A stretch of DNA of 64,000 nt from Hyphomicrobium_A sp044507625 (GCA_044507625.1 JBIQJE010000002.1:62001-126000), one strand, 5' to 3'; counted from the stretch's first letter, positions 1 through 11,012 are shown. Program-made: numbers and translations. Notes: generated from the sequence alone by a model not told the origin.

Positions 1-2597
1 CTGAGGTTGCTGAACTCTCCGACCCACTCCAACCGATAGCCGGGCGGTATTTTCACCGCTTCGGCGATCTTGCGCTGCGCCTCCAGGACGGCGCCGCCCA
101 GATCGCGGCCCCGCACGCTGAACTTGATGGGCAGGTAGCGTTCCTGCTGCTCGCGATAGATGAACGACGGCCCGGAAACGATCTCGACCTTGGCCACCTC
201 GGTGATGGGAATCTGTGCGACGCCGTTACCCGACGGGTTCGGCGCGCCGACCGTGATCCGGCGGATGGAATCGAAGCTCTTGCGATACTCGGGCGCCAGC
301 CGGACGATGATGTTGAAGTGCCGGTCGCTCCCGTATTCATAAAGGCTCCCGGCAGCCTGGCCTCCGATTGCGGCCTGCACCGTCGTGTTGATGTCCCCCG
401 GCGTCAGCCCATAGCGTCCGGCCTTCTCGCGATCGACCACGATCTGGATCGTCGGCTGGCCGAGCGAGGTCAGTATCGCGAGGTCCGTGATCCCAGGCAC
501 GGTGCTCATCACCCGTTTCATCTGTTCGGCGAGCTTGTTCAGCGTCTGGAGATCGTTGCCGAAGATCTTGACCGAGTTCTCGCCTTTGACGCCCGACGCG
601 GCCTCCTCCACGTTGTCCTCGATATACTGGGAGAAGTTGAACTCGACGCCCGGGAATTCACCGTTGAGCCGCTTCGCCATATCCTGCGTCAGCGTCTCCT
701 TATCGACGCCCGACGGCCATTGGTGCCGCGGCTTCAGCGGCACGAAGAACTCGGCGTTGAAGAAGCCCGTGGCGTCCGTCCCGTCGTCGGGGCGCCCTTG
801 CTGGGAGACCACCGTGATCACCTCCGGGTACGAGCCGATGGTGCGGCGCATCTCGTTGACGTAGCGGTTTCCCGCCTCGAGGTTGATCGAGGTCGGCAAA
901 GTCGCGCGGATGTACAGGTTGCCCTCCTCGAGTTTGGGCAGGAATTCCACGCCGAGGGATCTGACGGTCAAGCCCGCAGCGGCGATCAACCCTGCAGTCG
1001 CGACGAGCGCGATCAGGCGATGGCGCAGGGTGAGCCGCAGCAGCGGATCGTAAAGTGCCCGCAACACCCGCACCGCGAGCGTTTCCCGTTCCGACACCCT
1101 CTGCGGCAGGAGCACCGCGCTCATCGCCGGAGCCACCGCGAACGCGAAGATCAGCCCGCCGAAAATTGCAAAGGCATAGGTTTTCGCCATCGGGCCGAAG
1201 ATCTGTCCTTCGACTCCCGACAGCGTGAACAGCGGCACGAAGCCGGTGATGATGATCGCCGCCGAAAAGAAGATCGCGCGCCCCATCTCGTCGGCGGCAA
1301 TCTCTATGGTGGCGCGCTTGTCCGCCGGCTCGCTCGCGCCCGTGCCGGACCGCGTGGCGAGCGCGGCGTAGATACTGGCCACCATGATGACGGTGGGATC
1401 GACGATGAGGCCGAAGTCGATCGCGCCGACCGATAGAAGATTGGCGGATTCCCCGCGTAGAACGATGATGCCGAGCGCGAATGCGAGCGCGAACGGTATC
1501 GTCGACGCAACGATGACGGCGCTCCTGAGGTTGCCCAGGAAGATCCACTGGAAGACAAACACCAACAGGATGCCCATCAGCATGTTTTCGAGCACGGTGT
1601 GCGTGGTGAGCGAGATAAGCTCGCGCCTGTCGTAGACCGGGATGATCTTGACGCCGGGCGGGAGAACCGATCCGCTGTTGATCTTCTCGATTTCCGCATT
1701 CACGCGCCGGATCGTCGGCAGGCTCTTTTCGCCGCGGCGCATCAGCACGATGCCCTGTACGATATCATCGTCCTCGTCCTTGCCCACGATGCCGAGACGC
1801 GGCAGGTTCCCCACCTCGACGGTCGCCACATCCCGCAACCGCACGGCGACGCCGTTCTGTTGCGCGAGCATCGTGTTGCGCAGATCATCGAGTGTGCGCA
1901 CCAGTCCGATGCCGCGCACGACAGCGGACTGGTCGGATATATCGATCGTCTGGCCGCCCACGTTGATGTTCGAGTTGTTCAGCGTCTGCACGATCTGCGG
2001 CAACGTCAGCCCGTACGACTGCAGCTTGAACAAATCGACGTTGACTTCATACGCCTTCGTGCGTCCGCCGAAGGCCGTGACGTCGATGACACCCGGCACC
2101 GATCGAAAGCGCCGCTGCAGCACCCAGTCCTGCAGCGTTTTGAGGTCGGTCACGGAGTATCCGGGCGGGCCGATGAGCCGATAGCGCATGATCTCGCCGA
2201 TCGGGCTCGTCGGCGAAATCTGCGGCTGTGCATTGTTGGGCAGCGTGTTGAGCTCGTTGAGCCGGTTGAGAACCTCCTGCTTCGCCTGCTCGTATGTGTA
2301 GTTGAAGTTGAAGCCCACCTTCACGTCGGAGAGGCCGAAGAGCGAGATGGTGCGTATCGAGGTGGTGTTGGGAATGCCCGACAGTCCAACCTCGATGGGA
2401 ACCGTGATGTAGCGCTCGATCTCCTCCGCCGACTGGCCGGTGCTCAGCGTAATCACGTCGACCTGCGGCGGCACCGGATCGGGATACGCCTCGATGTTGA
2501 GGTTGAGGAAGGCGAGGAGCCCGCCCGCGAGCACGGCCGCGAACAGCACCATGACCAACACTCTCTGGCGCAGTGCTGTGGCGATGATGGCGTGCAT
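1..2597 (-). CDS. Heavy-metal efflux RND permease, CzcA/CusA type (C-terminus cut by window edge)
   Basis: About 865 codons are visible; the family is usually about 1040 residues, so the last sixth lies off the left edge. It starts MHAIIATALRQR and then has a first membrane helix (about residues 11-30), a large periplasmic porter region, and the TM4 motif GAIDFGLIVD near residues 391-400. Members of this family are inner-membrane proton/cation antiporters that pass metal ions to a periplasmic adaptor and an outer-membrane channel. The two TM4 aspartates (D394 and D400) are present, but the position held by glutamate in CzcA is Ala407, inside VIMVAS. The reading frame is the same at residue 1, at TM4 and at the left edge, so I see no frameshift. 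The adaptor and channel genes usually sit upstream, but here a divergent dusA does; they may lie beyond the left edge. The transported ion cannot be inferred. Confidence 0.93.
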   Translation of the reverse strand, partial: MHAIIATALRQRVLVMVLFAAVLAGGLLAFLNLNIEAYPDPVPPQVDVITLSTGQSAEEIERYITVPIEVGLSGIPNTTSIRTISLFGLSDVKVGFNFNYTYEQAKQEVLNRLNELNTLPNNAQPQISPTSPIGEIMRYRLIGPPGYSVTDLKTLQDWVLQRRFRSVPGVIDVTAFGGRTKAYEVNVDLFKLQSYGLTLPQIVQTLNNSNINVGGQTIDISDQSAVVRGIGLVRTLDDLRNTMLAQQNGVAVRLRDVATVEVGNLPRLGIVGKDEDDDIVQGIVLMRRGEKSLPTIRRVNAEIEKINSGSVLPPGVKIIPVYDRRELISLTTHTVLENMLMGILLVFVFQWIFLGNLRSAVIVASTIPFALAFALGIIVLRGESANLLSVGAIDFGLIVDPTVIMVASIYAALATRSGTGASEPADKRATIEIAADEMGRAIFFSAAIIITGFVPLFTLSGVEGQIFGPMAKTYAFAIFGGLIFAFAVAPAMSAVLLPQRVSERETLAVRVLRALYDPLLRLTLRHRLIALVATAGLIAAAGLTVRSLGVEFLPKLEEGNLYIRATLPTSINLEAGNRYVNEMRRTIGSYPEVITVVSQQGRPDDGTDATGFFNAEFFVPLKPRHQWPSGVDKETLTQDMAKRLNGEFPGVEFNFSQYIEDNVEEAASGVKGENSVKIFGNDLQTLNKLAEQMKRVMSTVPGITDLAILTSLGQPTIQIVVDREKAGRYGLTPGDINTTVQAAIGGQAAGSLYEYGSDRHFNIIVRLAPEYRKSFDSIRRITVGAPNPSGNGVAQIPITEVAKVEIVSGPSFIYREQQERYLPIKFSVRGRDLGGAVLEAQRKIAEAVKIPPGYRLEWVGEFSNL

Positions 2598-3051
2598 GTC
2601 GCTCTACGCCGTTGGCTGCAACGGTGGTGCGGGTTGGGGGTTGCGATTCCGCTCTGACGCCCGTCTGTCGGTGCGCAGTGTGGACGATCCGAGTTAAAGT
2701 CGCCGAAATATGCCTTCGCTGTGCGGCTTCCGGAGCGAGCACGCTTTCTGCTTCCTGAAGGATGTTGCCGCTCTGGGCATCGGGCACCGGCGCAAGCGGC
2801 CTACGCCAAGGGTTCGGCTGCCCGATGAGAGACGTTCAGAAATCGGTGGGCAGTACCAGAGCGATGACCCGAGCCGGGGCGGCGGCGCACCCATCGAGCA
2901 GGGCCCTACCGCATGCCCATGGAGGCGGGTCGCAGCGGACACACCGGCTGCGGCAGAACGGCCCGAAAGAGCGCGGTCCGGATTGGAACTATAGCGTGCA
3001 GAGGACACACGCCGCTAAAAGGTGCGAAGAGGGTGGAAATCGAAGTTTTTG

Positions 3052-3069
3052 TGTGCACGTTGTGCACGT
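3052..3069. promoter_or_regulatory. Tandem 9-bp repeat TGTGCACGT x2 upstream of dusA
   Basis: Two exact head-to-tail copies of TGTGCACGT lie about 30 bp before the dusA start. Each contains the palindrome GTGCAC, so the site also reads GTGCAC-GTT-GTGCAC, a symmetrical operator-like arrangement. It lies in the roughly 500-bp gap between the divergent RND permease and dusA; I see no convincing gene in that gap. No binding protein can be named from sequence alone. Confidence 0.35.
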
Positions 3070-3097
3070 CCGCTTTACCCCGAGCCATAGGAACCGC

Positions 3098-4099
3098 GTG
3101 CCGCCTCCGCCCCATAGATTCTCGATCGCTCCGATGATGGATTGGACGGACCGGCATTGCCGGACGTTCCATCGCCAGCTCACGCGGCATGCGCTGCTCT
3201 ATACCGAGATGGTCACGGCGCCGGCGGTGCTGCACGGCGACCGCCCACGCCTCTTGGGCTTAGCCGGGGAGCACGAGCACCCCGTCGCGCTGCAGCTCGG
3301 CGGCTCCGATCCGGGCGCGCTGGGTGAGGCGGCGGCCATCGGCGAAACGTTCGGCTACGACGAGATCAACCTCAACGTCGGCTGCCCCTCGGACCGCGTA
3401 CAGGAGGGCCGTTTCGGCGCCTGCCTCATGGCGGAGCCGGATCTCGTCGCCGCGTGTGTCACAACGATGCAGCAGCAAGTCAAAGTGCCGGTGACCGTCA
3501 AATGCCGCATCGGCATCGACGACCAGGATAGCGAAGCCGATTTCCAGCGCTTCATCGACGTGGTCGCCGGCGCGGGCGTGACCACATTCATCGTGCACGC
3601 CCGCAAGGCATGGCTGAAAGGGCTGTCTCCGAAGGAGAACCGCGAGATCCCCCCGCTCGACTATGCGCGCGTCTACCGTCTCAAGGTGGCGCACCCGGAG
3701 CTGACCATCAGCATCAACGGCGGTATTTCCGATCTCGACGCCGCGGAAGAGCACCTTCGCCACGTCGATGGCGTGATGCTCGGGCGCGCCGCCTACCAGA
3801 CACCGTACATTCTTGCGGACGTCGATCACCGCTTCTTCGGCCGCGAAGCGCCCCCGGTCACGCGCCGCGAAGCGGTGGAGGGGATGTTACCCTACATAGA
3901 GCGGCATCTCGCTGCAGGCGGCCGCCTCAATAATGTTGTGCGCCATATGCTCGGGCTTTACCACGGGGAGCCGCGCGCACGCCTCTTCCGCCGCCACCTC
4001 AGCGAGAATGCCCCGCGGGAGACCGCAACGCTGGCGACGCTTCTCCATGCGCTCGCGCTCGTCGAAGAGGATCGGCGTCCCTTGACGGCTGCCGAATAA
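3098..4099 (+). CDS. dusA: tRNA-dihydrouridine(20/20a) synthase DusA
   Basis: A 333-residue flavoprotein of the Dus family, which reduces uridine 20/20a in the D-loop of tRNA using NADPH and FMN. The N-terminus has the DusA-specific run SIAPMMDWTDRHCR, then YTEMVTA. The substrate-gating loop LNVGCPSDRVQ carries the catalytic cysteine, and HARKAWLKGLSPKENR is the FMN/tRNA-binding segment typical of DusA rather than DusB or DusC. The GTG start at 3098 follows AGGAA at 3089-3093 and gives the usual family length; the next possible start (ATG in APMMDW) would delete conserved residues. It is followed 16 bp downstream by a TSUP transporter on the same strand. It reads as complete and ordinary. Confidence 0.95.
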   Translation: MPPPPHRFSIAPMMDWTDRHCRTFHRQLTRHALLYTEMVTAPAVLHGDRPRLLGLAGEHEHPVALQLGGSDPGALGEAAAIGETFGYDEINLNVGCPSDRVQEGRFGACLMAEPDLVAACVTTMQQQVKVPVTVKCRIGIDDQDSEADFQRFIDVVAGAGVTTFIVHARKAWLKGLSPKENREIPPLDYARVYRLKVAHPELTISINGGISDLDAAEEHLRHVDGVMLGRAAYQTPYILADVDHRFFGREAPPVTRREAVEGMLPYIERHLAAGGRLNNVVRHMLGLYHGEPRARLFRRHLSENAPRETATLATLLHALALVEEDRRPLTAAE

Positions 4100-4115
4100 C
4101 GGGAGCCGTCCACCC

Positions 4116-4946
4116 ATGGAATTCGGCCTGTCCGTCGGCGATCTGGCGCTGCTCGCCGCGGGACTGCTCGCCGCCGGGCTCGTGGCGGGCTTCCTCGCCG
4201 GCCTGCTCGGCATCGGCGGCGGCGGCGTGCTCGTGCCGGTGCTTTACGAAATATTCCGCATCCTCGATGTCGATCCCGCGATCCGCATGCACCTGGTGCT
4301 CGGCACGACGCTCGCCATCATCCTGCCGACATCGCTGAAATCGTTCGCCGCCCACCGCGCGCGCGGCTCCGTCGATATCGCGCTCCTGAAACGCGTTGCC
4401 CCTTTCGTCGTGCTCGGCGTCGTGTTCGGCACACTCGCGGCCAAGGCATCGAGCGGCGATGTCTTGAAGTGGGTATGGGTGTGCGCAGCCGGCTTCGTCT
4501 CGCTGAAGATGGCGCTGGGGCGGGAGGACTGGAAGATTTCCGATCACCTGCCGCCATCGCCGTGGCCGCAGATCGGCGCGCTGGGCGTGGGTTTCATCTC
4601 GACGCTGATGAGCATCGGCGGGGCGACGTTCGTGGTGCCGCTGCTGACGCTGTTCGGTAAGCCGATCCTGCAGGCCGTTTCGACGGCCGCCGGCGTGGGG
4701 CCGCTGATCGCGCTGCCGGGCGTCATCGGCTTTGCTTGGGCCGGATGGGGTGTCGCGGGATTGCCGCCGGGCTCTGTCGGCTTTGTCAACCTGCTCGGCA
4801 TGGCGATCGTTGCGCCGGTGAGCGTCTGGGCCGCCCCCTACGGCGTGCGGATCGCGCACCGCGTTCCGCGCCGCACGCTGGAGCTGGCGTTCGCCGCCTT
4901 TCTGGCGACGATCGCGACGCGCTTCCTGATCGACCTTTTATCGTAA
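4116..4946 (+). CDS. TSUP-family (TauE/SafE, DUF81) membrane transporter
   Basis: A 276-residue polytopic membrane protein with two homologous halves, each opening with a glycine-rich motif: GFLAGLLGIGGGGVLVP near residue 30 and STLMSIGGATFVVPLL near residue 165. This is the internal duplication of the TSUP family, whose members export sulfite, sulfoacetate or other small organosulfur and organic anions. It lies 16 bp after dusA on the same strand and may be co-transcribed with it, although no functional link is evident. The substrate cannot be assigned. The soxYZ and sulfide dehydrogenase genes 54 kb away make a sulfur anion possible, but that is only circumstantial. Confidence 0.88.
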   Translation: MEFGLSVGDLALLAAGLLAAGLVAGFLAGLLGIGGGGVLVPVLYEIFRILDVDPAIRMHLVLGTTLAIILPTSLKSFAAHRARGSVDIALLKRVAPFVVLGVVFGTLAAKASSGDVLKWVWVCAAGFVSLKMALGREDWKISDHLPPSPWPQIGALGVGFISTLMSIGGATFVVPLLTLFGKPILQAVSTAAGVGPLIALPGVIGFAWAGWGVAGLPPGSVGFVNLLGMAIVAPVSVWAAPYGVRIAHRVPRRTLELAFAAFLATIATRFLIDLLS

Positions 4947-5063
4947 GCTAGTTGACCGGCAGCGTGCGCTGAGCTTCCATCGTCACTGGAGTGGTGCTCA
5001 GCGCGCGCGACCCCTCGACAGATAAGCTCGAGACGGTAGAGGCGGCCTTTGCATCGCTCCGCC

Positions 5064-6569
5064 TCAGACGGCAATCTTCTGATTGTATTCGCCCACCTCC
5101 GGGTGCTGCGACAGCAGCCCGTCGATATCGGCGAAGATCGCCTTCATGTTGGCTTCCGACGTGGGGCTCTCCACGACAACCACCAGCTCCGGCTTGTTGG
5201 AGGAGGCACGCACGAGGCCCCACGTGCCGTCTTCCAGCGTAACGCGCACGCCGTTGACGGTGACGAGATCGCGGATATTCTGCCCGGCGACCGTGCCGCC
5301 ATTGGCCGCAAGCTGCTGGTAGTGCGCCACCACCTTGTCGACGATGCCGTACTTCTTCTCGTCGTCGCAGTGGGGCGACATGGTGGGCGATTGATAGGTC
5401 TTCGGTAGAGCGCGCTTCAGGTCGGCCATCGACTTGTCGGACGCGCGATCGAGCATGTCGCACACCGCGAGCGCCGCGACGAGACCGTCGTCGTAGCCGC
5501 GCCCCAGCGGCGGCTGGAAGAAGAAGTGCCCGCTCTTCTCGAAGCCGACGAGCGCCTTCTGCTCGAAGGTGTAGCGCTTCATGTAGGAATGCCCGGTCTT
5601 CCAGTAGAGCGTCCGGGCGCCATTTTCGATGAGCACCGGGTCGGTCATGAAGAGGCCCGTGGATTTCACGTCGGCGACGAACACCGCGTCCCTGTGGCGC
5701 GCGGAAATATCCCGCGCCAGCATCACACCCACGGTGTCAGCGAAGATCTCGCCGCCTTCGTTATCGACAACACCGCAGCGGTCGCCGTCTCCGTCGAAGC
5801 CGAAGCCGACATCCGCCTTGTGCTTCACGACCGCTTCGGCGATCGCGTGCAGCATGCCCATGTCCTCGGGGTTCGGATTGTAGCGCGGGAAGGTGTAGTC
5901 GAGCTGGGTGTCGAGCGGCACCACCTCGCAGCCCACCGCCTCCAGCACCTGCGGAGCGAACGCGCCCGCCGTGCCGTTGCCGCACGCGGCGACGACCTTG
6001 AGCTTGCGCTTCAGCTTCGGGCGATCCGCGAGCGCGCGCATGTAGCGCTCGGCCATGTCCGGCACGAAGATGAGGCGGCCGCCGTCTGCGGGCTTATAGG
6101 CGCCGGTCAGCACGATCTCCTTGAGGCGGCTCATCTCGTCGGGACCGAATGTGAGCGGGCGCGCCATGCCCATCTTAATGCCCGTCCAGCCGTTGTCGTT
6201 GTGTGAGGCCGTCACCATCGCGACGCCTTCGACGTCGAGATCGAACTGGGCGAAGTAGGCCATGGGCGAAAGCGCGAGGCCGATGTCATGCACCTCGCAG
6301 CCGCCCGCGAGCAGCCCGTTGATGAGCGCCTGCTTCACCGATGCGGAATAGGAACGATAGTCGTGGCCGGTGATGAGCCGTTTGGGCACGCCGCGTTCCG
6401 CGAACAGCGTCGCCATGCCGAGACCGACCGACGTAAGCCCCAGCAGGTTGATCTCCTGCGGGAAAAGCCAGCGCGCGTCGTATTCGCGAAATCCGGTGGG
6501 CTTGACGAGCGGCAGCCGCTCGAAGTCGGCGGTGTTGGGTTTGAGGTCGGCGCGCGGCGGAGGCAGCAT
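5064..6569 (-). CDS. Phosphomannomutase/phosphoglucomutase (alpha-D-phosphohexomutase)
   Basis: A 501-residue cytosolic enzyme interconverting hexose 1- and 6-phosphates for exopolysaccharide, LPS or storage-sugar synthesis. The four family signatures are in order: the phosphoserine loop VTASHNDNGWTGIK, the metal-binding loop GFDGDGDRCG, the sugar-specificity loop GFEKSGHFFF (a Glu-x-Ser pattern) and a C-terminal phosphate loop around VRASSNKPE. The PMM/PGM type is suggested by the opening PTGFREYDARW. The ATG at 6569 is preceded by AAGGGGAA at ideal spacing, which excludes the longer reading starting upstream. It appears monocistronic, followed downstream by the convergent TSUP gene. Confidence 0.93.
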   Translation of the reverse strand: MLPPPRADLKPNTADFERLPLVKPTGFREYDARWLFPQEINLLGLTSVGLGMATLFAERGVPKRLITGHDYRSYSASVKQALINGLLAGGCEVHDIGLALSPMAYFAQFDLDVEGVAMVTASHNDNGWTGIKMGMARPLTFGPDEMSRLKEIVLTGAYKPADGGRLIFVPDMAERYMRALADRPKLKRKLKVVAACGNGTAGAFAPQVLEAVGCEVVPLDTQLDYTFPRYNPNPEDMGMLHAIAEAVVKHKADVGFGFDGDGDRCGVVDNEGGEIFADTVGVMLARDISARHRDAVFVADVKSTGLFMTDPVLIENGARTLYWKTGHSYMKRYTFEQKALVGFEKSGHFFFQPPLGRGYDDGLVAALAVCDMLDRASDKSMADLKRALPKTYQSPTMSPHCDDEKKYGIVDKVVAHYQQLAANGGTVAGQNIRDLVTVNGVRVTLEDGTWGLVRASSNKPELVVVVESPTSEANMKAIFADIDGLLSQHPEVGEYNQKIAV

Positions 6570-6730
6570 GGATTCCCCTTGGCAGGAACGGTGGCGGGCA
6601 ACAGAGGCAGGCGACGGACTGGTCGGGAGGTGTAAACGCGGCAGGGGGGCGAGTCGATCCCGCAAACCCGCACATTCGGGCGCCTTAGAAACATGCGACT
6701 GCGGCGGGGAAAGGGCTGAACGAAAAAGGA

Positions 6731-7312
6731 TTATTCCTGCAGAATCAGACGGCCCGCGCGCATATCGAATCCCGAAAGCCGCGACAGAAAGCTCATGCCG
6801 AGCAGCGAGGTCTTGAGCCGCCCCCGTTCGGCGACCGCGGCGGGAACGTCACGCACCGTGATGTGGCCGACCGTGACTCGGTCGAGGGTGACGGGAGCGA
6901 CGCGCGCGACGCCGTTGGCGGTTGAGACGGCGCGCGTGAAATCCTTCTCGCGCAGGAACAGCCCCGCGCGCTCGGCATCCTCATAGGATAGCGCGACCAT
7001 GGTCGCGCCCGTGTCGATCATGACTTCGACGGAGCGGCCGTTGATATCGGCCTCGGTGTTGAAATGGCCGTTATCCTGCGCGGCGATCTCGACGACGGTG
7101 CCGCGATTGACGGGCGCCGTGGCGGTCTTCACCGGTCCGCGCCCTACGTTTTGCGCTTCGGCGACATCCGCTGGCATCGGCAGGCCGAGCATGCGCTCGG
7201 CGCCCACCTTGAGCGTCTCGAAGTGCGTGAGTGCGGCGACCGCGATGACGGCGACAACGCCCCAGCTAACGGCCTCGCGCATGAATTGCCTGGTGCCCGA
7301 AGTCAAAGCCAT
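6731..7312 (-). CDS. Membrane-anchored retropepsin-like aspartic protease (TIGR02281 type), copy 1
   Basis: A 193-residue protein with one N-terminal membrane helix (about residues 14-30) and a periplasmic retropepsin-like domain. The active-site segment is VMIDTGATMVAL, and the domain ends LLGMSFLSRLSGFDMR, the C-terminal signature of this clan AA family in alphaproteobacteria. A single catalytic Asp per chain implies a dimeric protease. Natural substrates of the family are largely unknown. It lies immediately downstream of a second, diverged copy on the same strand (58 bp gap); the pair probably arose by duplication. An internal ATG at 7282 is an alternative start. Confidence 0.85.
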   Translation of the reverse strand: MALTSGTRQFMREAVSWGVVAVIAVAALTHFETLKVGAERMLGLPMPADVAEAQNVGRGPVKTATAPVNRGTVVEIAAQDNGHFNTEADINGRSVEVMIDTGATMVALSYEDAERAGLFLREKDFTRAVSTANGVARVAPVTLDRVTVGHITVRDVPAAVAERGRLKTSLLGMSFLSRLSGFDMRAGRLILQE

Positions 7313-7370
7313 GTGTCTCGGGATGTTGCTGGTAAGCGGCGCCCCACGGGATGCCGCCCGTGTCGCCGCG

Positions 7371-8078
7371 CTAACCCCTAAGCGTCAAGTAGTCCTTGGC
7401 GAACTCATAGGATCGCAAACGCCTTAAGAAACTCATACCGAGCAAGTTTTCCTTAACGCTCCCGGGCTTGGCGACGAGGGCGTCGACGTCGTGCACCACC
7501 AAGGGCCCGATGGCGAGGCTGCGCAGGCGCGTTGCCGCTGCGTATGCCATGCCGTTGGCGGTCGAGACGGCGACCGTATAGGAGAGCTTGTCGAGGTCGA
7601 CGCCTGCGCGCGCCGCGTCCGCGGGCTTCAGCACCACCGACGACGCGCCGGTATCGACCATCAGCGTCATCGCCTGGCCGTTGACGGTTGCGCGCACGGC
7701 GAAGTGTCCGTCGAGCCGCCGGCGCACACGCACGGCGCGCTCGCCTTCCTCGTTCGTGCCGACCGTGACGACCTGCCCCGCCGGCAGCAGCTCGCCGCCG
7801 ACGCGGTTCGCCACCTCGGAAAGCTCCTCGCGGTAGGAGTAGCCGGCGACGAGCACAAAACCGATCGCGAGCCAGACGAGCACGTGGCGCATGGCCTGCA
7901 TCGGCCGTGTGCGATCCTCGCTGAAAAGCCCGTAGAGGTAGAACATCACCAGCAGCAGGCCGACGATCATCGAGATGATCTCGCCGGTGCCGAAGTCGGA
8001 GAAGAGCGTGCCGTCGTCCCGTAGCAGCAGAGCGCCGCCCGCGATGACCAGCAGTGCCAGAACGATCCACGCCTTCAT
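7371..8078 (-). CDS. Membrane-anchored retropepsin-like aspartic protease (TIGR02281 type), copy 2
   Basis: A 235-residue relative of the neighbouring protease but with a longer membrane portion: hydrophobic helices near residues 3-20, 34-52 and 66-84 precede the protease domain. The catalytic segment is LMVDTGASSVVLK and the C-terminus repeats the signature NLLGMSFLRRL. The ATG at 8078 overlaps the TGA of the upstream DUF1289 gene (ATGA), which indicates translational coupling. The two copies share catalytic and C-terminal signatures but differ in topology, which suggests specialisation after duplication. Its substrates are unknown. Confidence 0.85.
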   Translation of the reverse strand: MKAWIVLALLVIAGGALLLRDDGTLFSDFGTGEIISMIVGLLLVMFYLYGLFSEDRTRPMQAMRHVLVWLAIGFVLVAGYSYREELSEVANRVGGELLPAGQVVTVGTNEEGERAVRVRRRLDGHFAVRATVNGQAMTLMVDTGASSVVLKPADAARAGVDLDKLSYTVAVSTANGMAYAAATRLRSLAIGPLVVHDVDALVAKPGSVKENLLGMSFLRRLRSYEFAKDYLTLRG

Positions 8079-8269
8079 CGGGCTTTGCTCCCCGCATTGC
8101 CGCCGAAGTCTGTGGCGAGCCGGGAAGCGAGCTCCACCATGATGCGGCGGCGCTCCGGCGCGGTGAAGGACGACCAGCGCGCGATTTCGGCGAGCGTGCG
8201 GCCGCAGCCGCGGCAAAGCCCGCTCGGACGGTCGATGTCACAGATCTTCAGGCAGGGAGATTCGATCAC
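8075..8269 (-). CDS. DUF1289 small cysteine-rich protein
   Basis: A 64-residue protein beginning VIESPCLKICDID and containing GLCRGCGRT, giving a C-x3-C ... C-x2-C pattern. This is the DUF1289 signature, a probable metal or Fe-S binding module of unknown function. It is followed by AEIARWSSFTAPERR, also typical of the family. The start is GTG at 8269, the codon that places the conserved ESPC segment at the N-terminus. The stop overlaps the start of the aspartic protease gene by 4 nt, so the two are likely co-translated. Confidence 0.85.
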   Translation of the reverse strand: MIESPCLKICDIDRPSGLCRGCGRTLAEIARWSSFTAPERRRIMVELASRLATDFGGNAGSKAR

Positions 8270-8340
8270 GGCCGTTTCCGATGTCGGTATCGGTCCGTAT
8301 GTAGCGTTCGCAGGGGGCGGACACAACGCACCCGAGCGGT

Positions 8341-9960
<1,620 letters not shown>

Positions 9961-10260
9961 GGGTGAACCAAAAAATGCGACGCAGGCCGTCGCGTTCGCC
10001 GGCTATCTTATTCCTAAATGTCGGCAAGAGTTACTAACTAAGTGTTTAGTAATGAAATTGTTGTTGAAGGGTATCGGCCGGCCTGGGGCGTCCACTGGCC
10101 TAGCATTGGCGGGCATTGTCCGCTGCACGGACGGCAGATAGGCTCCGCCAGCCCATGCCCAAAAACCTTAACGCCGCAGCGGACAGCCCATGTCGCCTAT
10201 GCATCTCGACGGCGTGACCGGTCCCGCGGCTTCTGTGGTGGCTGGGAGGGCGGGGCACCC

Positions 10261-11004
10261 ATGAAGCTCACCGTGGTCGGCTCCGGGGATGCATTCGGCT
10301 CCGGCGGCCGCCTTCAGAGCTGCTACCACCTCGAGGCGCAAGGCCGTGAGCTGCTCCTCGACTGCGGTGCGACGGCGATCATCGGCATGCACCGGCTCGG
10401 GCTCGATCCCGATCGTGTCTCCACCATCGCGATCTCGCATCTCCATGGCGATCACTTCGCCGGGCTCGTCTGGTTCCTCCTGCATGCGCACTACGTGACA
10501 CGCCGCACCGCGCCATTGCGGATTGTCGGCCCGGCGACAATCGAGGAACGTTTCGCCGCCGCCGCCGAGGCGCTCTTCCCGCAGTCGACCACGATCGACC
10601 GCCGGTTCGAGATGACGTTCGACACGCATGTGGAGGGTGTCGGGCGCGAGATCGATGGCTTCCGCATCACGCCCTTCGAGGTAAGCCATCCCAGTGGCGC
10701 ACCGCCCTACGCCTTGCGGGTCGAGGCGGGCGGGAAGGTGCTGGCCTTCTCCGGCGACACCAAGTGGGTCGATGCCCTGCTCAAGGCCGCCGCCGGCGCC
10801 GACCTCTACATCTCGGAATGCTATGGCTATGACGCCGAGGCCGGTCACCACATGGCCTGGCGCGACATCGCCCAGAACCTCGACCGGCTCGGCGCGCGCA
10901 AAGTGATGCTCACGCACATGGGCGGCGGGATGCTGTCCCACGTCGGCCGGGTGAGCGACCCGCGCGTGGTCTTCGCCGAGGACGGCCTGCGGCTCGACGT
11001 CTGA
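10261..11004 (+). CDS. MBL-fold metallohydrolase (ribonuclease Z / arylsulfatase-like)
   Basis: A 247-residue metallo-beta-lactamase-fold hydrolase. The metal motif SHLHGDHFAGL (H-x-H-x-D-H) is near residue 60, a further Asp is in FSGDTKW near residue 162, and the last His is in LTHMGGGML near the C-terminus. The strand-turn MKLTVVGSGDAFGSGGR resembles the RNase Z/ElaC-like and cyclic-phosphodiesterase branch rather than the glyoxalase II branch. No tRNA-binding exosite arm is obvious, so tRNA processing should not be assumed. The ATG at 10261 is preceded by GGGAGGG; the upstream extension in frame has no protein-like character. Confidence 0.85.
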   Translation: MKLTVVGSGDAFGSGGRLQSCYHLEAQGRELLLDCGATAIIGMHRLGLDPDRVSTIAISHLHGDHFAGLVWFLLHAHYVTRRTAPLRIVGPATIEERFAAAAEALFPQSTTIDRRFEMTFDTHVEGVGREIDGFRITPFEVSHPSGAPPYALRVEAGGKVLAFSGDTKWVDALLKAAAGADLYISECYGYDAEAGHHMAWRDIAQNLDRLGARKVMLTHMGGGMLSHVGRVSDPRVVFAEDGLRLDV

Positions 11005-11012
11005 TTCCGCCG

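Noticed and set aside
10042..10260. N-terminal extension of the MBL-fold hydrolase
   Set aside because: The added 73 residues are not protein-like, and GGGAGGG precedes the ATG at 10261, which starts exactly at the first beta-strand.
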